NCBI GenBank assembly: GCA_002405445.1
Contig: DHLV01000025.1
Span: 32,369 to 40,490, forward strand
Length of the DNA stretch: 8,122 nucleotides
Direction: 5' to 3'
From: Flammeovirgaceae bacterium UBA4659
GTDB taxonomy: Bacteria > Bacteroidota > Bacteroidia > Cytophagales > Cyclobacteriaceae
Each line of letters starts with the position of its first letter. Position 1 is the first letter of the stretch. The translations under genes were made by a program, and so were the position numbers. The notes under the pieces are model-generated. The model made no database searches. It had not been told where the DNA came from and was given only the letters and a program-made list of their open reading frames with translations. Positions 1 to 4,756 of the stretch are shown here, one piece after another.

Positions 1-24
1 CTGAACCAGCTGAGCTAAGCTCCC
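1..24 (-). tRNA. tRNA gene, 5' part only (cut by the left edge)
   Basis: On the minus strand the sequence reads GGGAGCT (5' acceptor strand), then TA, then GCTC (D-stem) and the D-loop AGCTGGTTCAG. This is the invariant layout of tRNA positions 1 to about 22. The anticodon, variable and T arms lie beyond the left edge, so the amino acid cannot be read. The acceptor start GGGAGCT would pair with a 3' AGCTCCC. A promoter matching the Bacteroidota consensus lies directly upstream, so the gene is probably transcribed on its own or heads a tRNA cluster continuing outside the window. Confidence 0.9.
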
Positions 25-38
25 GTTTTGAAGGACTG

Positions 39-69
39 CAAAGGTATAATAGAATTCTATTTGTGCAAA
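39..69 (-). promoter_or_regulatory. Bacteroidota-type promoter of the left tRNA
   Basis: On the minus strand a TTTG (-33 element, 66-69) is followed after 19 nt by TACCTTTG (-7 element, 39-46), an exact match to TAnnTTTG. The expected start of transcription is a few bases before the tRNA 5' end at 24. The promoter begins only about 20 bp after the stop codon of the upstream DJ-1 gene, so the tRNA is probably expressed independently of that gene. Confidence 0.8.
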
Positions 70-90
70 AAAATTTATCACCACGAGCTA

Positions 91-696
91 CTATTTCCAA
101 TAGTCATACTGCATATACCTCGCAGCCTCCAGCGCCACCTCTTTACCTTGCAATTTTTCGATTACGTACAAGCTCATGTCGATTCCTGCCGATACTCCCG
201 CAGATAGCACTGTTTTGCCGTTGTCTACAAACCGTTTTTCGGGAAACACCCTTGCATGTGGTGCCAGTTGCCTGAGCGAATCGATCGCCAGAAAGTGGGT
301 CGTTGCCTCAAGGTGATCGAGCAAACCGGCCTTTGCTAAAATCAGCGCTCCGGTGCAAACCGATAACACCATTTCGGTAGTGGCTGCCTGTTGCTTTATC
401 CAGTGTTGCATCGCGGGGTTGTCCATTTCCTTTCGCGACCCGAACGGTTTGCCCCCGGCATCATACCCGCCACCGCCAGGCACTAAAAAAATGTGAGGCG
501 CGGGGCAGTTCATAAATGTAAAGGTTGGGCAGATCACCAATCGGTTGCGTGCGGTGATCGTTTCCGTTTCGGCTACGGTAAACACTTCGTAGGGCTCACC
601 GATTTTTCTTCTTCCGGTGATGGAAAACACCTCAAAAGGGCCGGCAAAATCCAAAACTTCCACATCATCAAAAAGAACAATGGCGATTTTTTTCAT
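91..696 (-). CDS. DJ-1/PfpI family protein (isonitrile hydratase / AraC-type GATase1-like subgroup)
   Basis: A 201-residue protein that is a single DJ-1/PfpI (class I glutamine-amidotransferase-like) domain with no HTH extension. The N-terminal strand and loop read VLFDDVEVLDFAGP (residues 7-20); Asp16 matches the conserved acid of the isocyanide hydratase group. The nucleophile elbow is SVCTGALILAKAGLLD (112-127) with Cys114, followed by ATTH (131-134) and the conserved SAGVSAGID segment (165-173). There is no signal peptide, so it is probably cytoplasmic. The subgroup includes cyclohexyl-isocyanide hydratase and the sensory domain of AraC-type regulators; the substrate here cannot be told. 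It is divergent from the aldo/keto reductase across a repeat-rich spacer. A TAnnTTTG-like box on its strand (807-814) has no TTTG at the right distance, so its promoter is unresolved. Family call firm, reaction uncertain. Confidence 0.92.
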   Translation of the reverse strand: MKKIAIVLFDDVEVLDFAGPFEVFSITGRRKIGEPYEVFTVAETETITARNRLVICPTFTFMNCPAPHIFLVPGGGGYDAGGKPFGSRKEMDNPAMQHWIKQQAATTEMVLSVCTGALILAKAGLLDHLEATTHFLAIDSLRQLAPHARVFPEKRFVDNGKTVLSAGVSAGIDMSLYVIEKLQGKEVALEAARYMQYDYWK

Positions 697-740
697 TTAT
701 CAGCCGGTTAACTAAACTTTTTTGCTTGTATTATGCTTTA

Positions 741-799
741 ACTAGATATTGGATACTAGATGCAGGATTCTAGAAACGAGTATCCAGTATCCAATATCC
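741..799. repeat. Inverted array of degenerate heptamers with a 13-bp perfect inverted repeat
   Basis: Between the divergent DJ-1 and aldo/keto reductase genes, GATATTGGATACT (745-757) is the exact reverse complement of AGTATCCAATATC (786-798), with a 28-nt spacer. The right arm is built of 7-base units on the plus strand (TATCCAG, TATCCAA, TATCC; 781-799). The left arm is built of 7-base units on the minus strand (TCTAGAA, TCCTGCA, TCTAGTA, TCCAATA, TCTAGTT). Both arrays read outward from the centre. In RNA this would fold into a long hairpin. It is not followed by a T-run and lies 5' of both genes, so it does not look like an ordinary terminator. It may be a dispersed intergenic repeat or a regulatory leader element. 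Confidence 0.75.
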
Positions 800-833
800 T
801 TTCATACAAAGATAAACTAAACAATCAATCAGC

Positions 834-1859
834 ATGAACTACAAACTTTTTGGACAATCGGGGTTGCGCGTATCTGAGCTGTGCCTGGGCACTATGGGCT
901 TTGGAACAGAATGGAAGTGGGGTGCTGATAAGGAACTGAGCAAGAAAATTTTTGATGCGTATGCCAATGCGGGTGGCAACTTTTTGGATACTGCCAATCG
1001 CTATACAGAAGGTACTTCAGAAAAATTTGTGGGCGACTTTATCGCCAAAGACCGCGACCATTTTGTTGTGGCCACAAAGTACACGCTACGGGATCGCCCG
1101 GGCGACCTCAACTTTGCAGGTAACCATCGCAAAAATTTAATGCGAAGTGTGAAGGAGAGCCTATGGCGTCTCAATACAGACTATATCGATTTGTTGTGGG
1201 TACACATGTGGGACGCCCTCACCCCCACCGAGGAAATCATGAAGGGTCTCGAGGATTTGATCGCGCGGGGCATTGTGCACTATGTCGGCATCAGCGATAC
1301 GCCAGCATGGGTGGTAAGTCAGGCCAATACAATGGCACAACTCCGAGGCTGGAATCAGTTTGTTGGCCTGCAGATAGAGTACAGTTTAATTCAGCGGACG
1401 GTAGAGGCCGAACTGCTGCCGATGGCGAAAGCATACGGCATGACTGTGACACCCTGGGCACCGCTGGCAGGTGGTGCGTTAACAGGTAAATATCTGAAGG
1501 GCGATAAAGGCCGTTTGCCCGATACGAGCATTCGCTTGGGCGAACGCGCAACAACCATCACCAAAAAAGTGATGGAGATTGCCGACCGTTTGGGGGTTAC
1601 TGCAGCGCAAGTCGCCATCAATTGGACACGGCAGCACAAGGGCCAGAGTGTGATCCCGATTGTGGGGGCTACCAAACGATCACAGGCAGAAGATGTGCTG
1701 GGCTGCTTGAAGTTTGAGTTGCCCGCTGATGTGGTGATTGAATTAAACGAAGTGTCAAAGATCGACTTGCCCTTTCCGCAAAAGTTTTTGACTGAGCCGG
1801 GTGTGCTGGATGTGCTGTATGGAGGAGTAAGAGAAAAAATGACGGATAGCAGGTATTGA
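834..1859 (+). CDS. Aldo/keto reductase (NADPH-dependent oxidoreductase)
   Basis: A 341-residue (beta/alpha)8 aldo/keto reductase covering the whole family domain. The catalytic tetrad is visible: Asp52 in FLDTANRY, Tyr57 in the same motif, Lys82 in ATKYTLRD, and His124 in LLWVHMWD. Cofactor-binding segments are GISD (152-155), GLQIEYSLIQR (178-188), PWAPLAGGALTGKY (207-220) and the C-terminal IPIVGATKRSQAED (274-287), which grips the NADP adenosine phosphate. Length and motif order fit the YajO/Tas-like, non-sugar-specific group, which reduces aldehydes and ketones to alcohols in the cytoplasm. The physiological substrate is not readable. The ATG at 834 starts the conserved MNYKLFGQSGLRVSELCLG opening, so the start is secure. 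The CrtA-like gene follows 50 bp downstream on the same strand and may be cotranscribed, subject to the hairpin between them. Confidence 0.95.
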   Translation: MNYKLFGQSGLRVSELCLGTMGFGTEWKWGADKELSKKIFDAYANAGGNFLDTANRYTEGTSEKFVGDFIAKDRDHFVVATKYTLRDRPGDLNFAGNHRKNLMRSVKESLWRLNTDYIDLLWVHMWDALTPTEEIMKGLEDLIARGIVHYVGISDTPAWVVSQANTMAQLRGWNQFVGLQIEYSLIQRTVEAELLPMAKAYGMTVTPWAPLAGGALTGKYLKGDKGRLPDTSIRLGERATTITKKVMEIADRLGVTAAQVAINWTRQHKGQSVIPIVGATKRSQAEDVLGCLKFELPADVVIELNEVSKIDLPFPQKFLTEPGVLDVLYGGVREKMTDSRY

Positions 1860-1866
1860 AACGCAG

Positions 1867-1885
1867 GTCACGCGCCACGCGTGAC
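1867..1885 (+). repeat. Short perfect hairpin between the aldo/keto reductase and CrtA-like genes
   Basis: GTCACGCG (1867-1874) and CGCGTGAC (1878-1885) are perfect reverse complements separated by CCA, giving an 8-bp GC-rich stem with a 3-nt loop. It starts 8 bp after the aldo/keto reductase stop codon. No T-run follows (the next bases are GCATGGCC), so it is not a standard intrinsic terminator. It could protect the upstream mRNA end, partly attenuate transcription into the next gene, or be a remnant of a dispersed palindrome. Confidence 0.6.
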
Positions 1886-1909
1886 GCATGGCCAACTGCC
1901 CCTGAAAAA

Positions 1910-2551
1910 ATGGTTACACTAACATTCTATCACTACCAAAAACACTATGGGTGGCTTGGCTTCTTGGCCATGGGCTGGATGCGGTTGCCGCTATGGCTCA
2001 ATTCCGAAATTACATTTTGGAAGTTAATGGGCGTTGGGCAGCCTGGATTTAAACCGCAAGGTGATGGCAGGCAGTGGGCCGTGCTCATCGTTTGGAGGAA
2101 AGATCCGCAAAGCAACTGTTGGTGGCAGCGGTTGATGGCGGTAAGGGCAGGGGTGAAGGAGTTTCGGCTGCTGCCGTTGTTTGGTCACGGGCTTTGGAGT
2201 GGTGTAGATCCCTTTAAGACTGCAACAGGTCTACCAGCGGCAACACAACAAGTGGCAGTGTTAACTCGCGCCTCCATTCGTTGGAGTAAGGCCAACCTGT
2301 TTTGGAAAAATGTACCGGCCGTAGCGGACGACCTCTCCCAATCCTTTCGTCCAGTTTTCACTGCGGGCATTGGCGAATTTCCAATCATTCGCCAGGCAAC
2401 ATTTAGTGTGTGGACCAATGAAGAGGAGATGAAGCATTTCGCATATCAGCACAAAGCACACAAAAAAGTAATTGAGTTGACGAAGCAGCACACATGGTAC
2501 ACCGAAGAGTTATTTTATCGGTTTGCGGTGGTTGAGGCTACGGAAGGTTAG
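1910..2551 (+). CDS. CrtA-like protein (spheroidene monooxygenase family)
   Basis: A 213-residue protein from the ATG at 1910, recognised by CrtA-type motifs: LLPLFGHGLWSG (87-98), TRASIR (119-124), GIGEFPIIRQATFSVW (153-168), FAYQHKAHKKVIE (177-189) and the closing WYTEELFYRFAV (196-207). CrtA of purple bacteria inserts a keto group into acyclic carotenoids; homologues outside phototrophs have unknown substrates. The fold is expected to be of the dimeric alpha/beta-barrel type. The open frame extends upstream to a TTG at 1856, but that would overlap the preceding stop and translate the hairpin into an arginine-rich leader absent from the family pattern. The ATG follows an A-rich stretch and begins at the conserved domain edge. 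No carotenoid synthesis gene is in the window, so a carotenoid role is not supported by context. Confidence 0.8.
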   Translation: MVTLTFYHYQKHYGWLGFLAMGWMRLPLWLNSEITFWKLMGVGQPGFKPQGDGRQWAVLIVWRKDPQSNCWWQRLMAVRAGVKEFRLLPLFGHGLWSGVDPFKTATGLPAATQQVAVLTRASIRWSKANLFWKNVPAVADDLSQSFRPVFTAGIGEFPIIRQATFSVWTNEEEMKHFAYQHKAHKKVIELTKQHTWYTEELFYRFAVVEATEG

Positions 2552-2944
2552 CCCTTAAATTGCTTGCACGGTTTGCATGCACCGGTATTTTACTGCAATC
2601 ACCTGTTGCGTAATCACACAAGTTGATGCACGAGGGGACATTCATGTAAGGGCGGCACGCACCGCTTTCTCATGCCTCGAATATTTTTTGGTTTGTTGGG
2701 GACCACCGTGGCGCACGCCCGACTTGTGGTGTAGTTGGCTAATGATAGTTATTGTAACAAAGGCTGTCTGCATGCAGGACGCAAAATAAAAAGAATAGAA
2801 AGCATAGTGGTGAGTTTTTTGCTTCATGCCTCATGTTCGCGTTTATGCCAAGGAGCGTAAAAAACTTATTATGTTCCCAATCAAGCATATCTATGCCATA
2901 TATTTCTTATCACTGGTACAAAAATACATGCCACCTTTAGTGTG
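2552..2944. other. 393-bp intergenic stretch without a recognisable gene
   Basis: This lies between the convergent ends of the CrtA-like gene and the NADP oxidoreductase gene. The short open frames here (about 60-70 codons) are rich in Cys, Trp and Arg and resemble no protein I recognise. Visible structure is limited to a 10-bp palindrome CTGCATGCAG (2768-2777), a small stem GCGG/CCGC around 2652-2665, and a GC-rich patch at about 2700-2740 with short self-complementary pieces. The right part (about 2781-2944) is AT-rich. I see no convincing bidirectional terminator, tRNA or insertion-sequence end. It may hold a decayed gene or an RNA that I cannot identify. Confidence 0.5.
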
Positions 2945-3565
2945 CTAACGCCTGATCACCTTCAACGCCAGATTACGCCCGTGCCCTTGCATGATGGCCA
3001 GGTTGATCCAGCTCAGTGCGAACTTTTCGAGTAATTCTACCATGTCATCGCCACCAAAATTCCAGCACTCGGCAAAGCCGATATCTTTGGCCAACTTTTG
3101 TACAATTTCTTTTGAGGGTTGGTCATTGCCAGCGCAGAACATATCAATGCCGCCAAAGTTGGGATATACCGGATTGGCCATGTTCTCAAAGCCGGTGCTG
3201 TTAAAACACTTCACTACTTTATCAGACTTGGTCAGCGCTTTGAGTGCATGAAACGCGGTGCGGTAAGGCTCCGGCCTGGTGCGGATGGAATTGGTAGCGT
3301 CAACTAAAATTTTGTTGGAGACATCGCCCAACTGTGCAACCAAATTTAAAACGGCTTCCGGTGGCGTGGTAATGATGATGACGTCCGCCTGTTTACTGGC
3401 TTCCGCTATCGAGAGGATTTTTGCGTTTGAAACGAAACCGCTGGCCTTCTCTGCTTTGGCAGAAGCGGCATCGCGCAAGCCAAAAAAAATGTTGTGGCCA
3501 GCTTTAGATAAGCCTTGTGCCAATGCGCTACCAACATTGCCCGAGCCGATAATTGCGATGTTCAT
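2945..3565 (-). CDS. NADP oxidoreductase of the F420-dependent (FNO-like) type
   Basis: A 206-residue protein of the NADP-reductase, coenzyme-F420-dependent family. It opens with the Rossmann motif IAIIGSGNVGSALAQGL (3-19; GSGNVG at 7-12), followed by FGLRD, where Arg31 is placed to bind the NADP phosphate. Further family marks are DVIIITTP (61-68), ILVDATNS (86-93), VKCFNSTGFENMANP (118-132, like FNO's FNT-GAENMANP segment) and the C-terminal GHGRNLALKVIRR (194-206). True FNO passes hydride between F420 and NADP. Relatives in bacteria presumed to lack F420, which includes most Bacteroidota, are simply NADP-binding oxidoreductases with unknown partners, so the F420 name describes homology only. 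The ATG at 3565 lies 10 bp after the stop of the outer-membrane-type gene, and AAGGAAGGA in that gene's last codons may serve as its ribosome-binding site. The two are probably cotranscribed. Confidence 0.88.
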   Translation of the reverse strand: MNIAIIGSGNVGSALAQGLSKAGHNIFFGLRDAASAKAEKASGFVSNAKILSIAEASKQADVIIITTPPEAVLNLVAQLGDVSNKILVDATNSIRTRPEPYRTAFHALKALTKSDKVVKCFNSTGFENMANPVYPNFGGIDMFCAGNDQPSKEIVQKLAKDIGFAECWNFGGDDMVELLEKFALSWINLAIMQGHGRNLALKVIRR

Positions 3566-3575
3566 CTTTTTGAAA

Positions 3576-4331
3576 TTAAAATTCCTTCCTTAAAAATACG
3601 CCAATATTTGAAGTAGTTACAAACTCCGTTCGGCCATTTTGTGTGAGGTCTGCCCCAACACCTGTTTGCCAACTTTCGGCCAGGTGCAAGCCAACGCGTG
3701 TACGCTGGATGAAGTTGTAATTGTTTTCAACAGCGGTGGGCAGCGTATTTACCAACTCCAGTTGAAAAAACAGTTGCATTTTCTCTGACACTTGCGGTTG
3801 AAAACGAGTGAGCACAAAATAGTCAACCAGTGGTTTTTGCATGGTTTCCATTACAGCCCATGTAAAAAACATAAAGTGTTTCTTTTGATGAAAATATTGT
3901 ACGCCAATTTTCGGGAAGGTGCCTGTGTTGAAAATTTGTACCACCGCCACCGGGGCAAAACCCTTTAGCGCGGGGTGATTGTAACTCACGGCTTCCGTAA
4001 ACCCGAACTGTGGCAAGTAGGCATTGGAAGTTTGCCGGTAATCCATGCTGGCGCGATTGCGGTTAAAGAACAAAAACTTTGAGTTGTTGCCTTCTTTGTT
4101 CTTGAAATATTTGAAGAATAGAATATCGGCAGTTGTTTTTTGGTCGCCAACAAAACCTTCTACTGCGATTTGCGAGAATGAGCAGACAGAAATCAGTACT
4201 CCCGCGGATAGCGCAGGTAAACGCTGAAAAAATATTCGTCTGGTAACCGTCTTTGGCGCTCTTCTGCAAAAACTAGGGTAATCCGAAAGCGATTTATTAG
4301 ATTTACTCCATGCTCGAAAATGATATTTCAT
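3576..4331 (-). CDS. Probable outer-membrane beta-barrel protein, unknown function
   Basis: I do not recognise a named family. The body (from about residue 55) alternates aromatic and polar residues in a way suggesting beta strands (e.g. SKFLFFNRNRASMDYR, PVAVVQIFN, KIGVQYF, MQLFFQLELVN, NFIQRTRVGLHLAESWQTGVGADL). It ends in FLRKEF, and the terminal Phe is typical of outer-membrane barrels. A hydrophobic segment LPALSAGVLISVCSFSQ (38-54) looks like the core of an export signal. It sits after about 37 mostly polar residues, unusually far from the ATG at 4331. No ATG, GTG or TTG occurs in frame near residue 30, and the ATG overlaps the divergent GxxExxY frame by 22 bp. The 5' end has therefore either been rearranged or uses a non-standard start. 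The NADP oxidoreductase gene follows 10 bp downstream. Confidence 0.65.
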   Translation of the reverse strand: MKYHFRAWSKSNKSLSDYPSFCRRAPKTVTRRIFFQRLPALSAGVLISVCSFSQIAVEGFVGDQKTTADILFFKYFKNKEGNNSKFLFFNRNRASMDYRQTSNAYLPQFGFTEAVSYNHPALKGFAPVAVVQIFNTGTFPKIGVQYFHQKKHFMFFTWAVMETMQKPLVDYFVLTRFQPQVSEKMQLFFQLELVNTLPTAVENNYNFIQRTRVGLHLAESWQTGVGADLTQNGRTEFVTTSNIGVFLRKEF

Positions 4332-4687
4332 ATATAGTCCGCGGTGCGGTATTTACAGTTTATAACAAATTGGGGCCGGGTTTGTACGAAAGTGTTTATC
4401 AAGCAATTCTGAAATACGAATTAGAAAAAACTGGACTTGAAGTAAAATCTGAAGTGCCCGTACCGGTTATCTATGATGGAATTAAGCATGAATTTGGTTT
4501 TCGAACCGATCTATTGGTGAATGATAAAGTGATTATTGAATTGAAGTCGGTCTAGCACTTGGTCGAAGTCCATCACAAACAAGTGATCACGTACCTGAAG
4601 CTAACAGGCCTTAAACTTGGGTTAATCGTCAATTTCAACACAGACAACATTGCCAATTCCATTTTTAGAAAAGTAAACGGGCTATGA
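4310..4687 (+). pseudogene. GxxExxY protein gene (PD-(D/E)XK nuclease fold) interrupted by one in-frame TAG
   Basis: Codons 1-81 open with MLENDISYIVRGAVFTVYNK and carry the signature G24-P-G-L-Y-E27-S-V-Y30. A nuclease-like core follows, with Asp67 (FRTDLLV) and E77-L-K79 (IIELKSV). A TAG (4553-4555) follows Val81. The same frame then continues for 43 sense codons to TGA (4685-4687), reading HLVEVHHKQVITYLK and then TGLKLGLIVNFN, the usual C-terminus of this family. The full frame is 125 sense positions, the family's usual size. Relatives usually have Glu at this point (ELKAVE...), so GAG to TAG by one base is the simplest history. The putative catalytic residues precede the stop. It is AT-richer than the genes around it. 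Its function is unknown in general; the nuclease fold is inferred by homology. Sequencing error or stop-codon suppression are alternatives to pseudogene. Confidence 0.85.
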
Positions 4688-4689
4688 GT

Positions 4690-4751
4690 TCCCGCAGATA
4701 CTGCAGACAAATGCGTACTTAAATCTGCGTTAGTCAGCGCCATCTGCGGGA
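4690..4751. repeat. Inverted array of TCTGCG-type units downstream of the GxxExxY gene
   Basis: TCCCGCAGAT (4690-4699) is the exact reverse complement of ATCTGCGGGA (4742-4751). The right side repeats a 9-10 base unit on the plus strand: TCTGCGTTAG, TCAGCGCCA, TCTGCGGGA (4724-4751). The left side repeats it on the minus strand: TCTGCAGTA, TCTGCGGGA. It begins 3 bp after the GxxExxY terminal stop and ends 5 bp before the convergent 502-residue gene's stop. I recall TCTGCG-unit intergenic repeats as common in this and other phyla, often beside GxxExxY genes, but this is memory and not tested here. It could act as a bidirectional transcription barrier or be part of a small mobile unit. Confidence 0.75.
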
Positions 4752-4756
4752 GGTTA

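Noticed and set aside
196..208. TACTCCCGCAGAT inside the DJ-1 gene resembling the TCTGCG repeat arm
   Set aside because: It encodes the conserved SAGVSAGID segment of the protein family, so protein constraint explains the match. The same caution applies to the similar stretch at 4200-4220.
807..842. TATCTTTG box on the minus strand as a promoter for the DJ-1 gene
   Set aside because: The -7 box is a perfect match, but the nearest upstream TTTG is 27 nt away instead of 19-21, so it is not listed as a promoter.
1856..1909. TTG start that would extend the CrtA-like protein by 18 residues
   Set aside because: It overlaps the preceding stop codon, translates the intergenic hairpin into an arginine-rich leader, and the ATG at 1910 starts at the natural domain edge after an A-rich stretch.
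2577..2827. Open frames of 61-70 codons on both strands in the 2552-2944 gap
   Set aside because: Odd composition (many Cys, Trp and Arg), no recognisable motif, no convincing start site, and the frames overlap each other on opposite strands.
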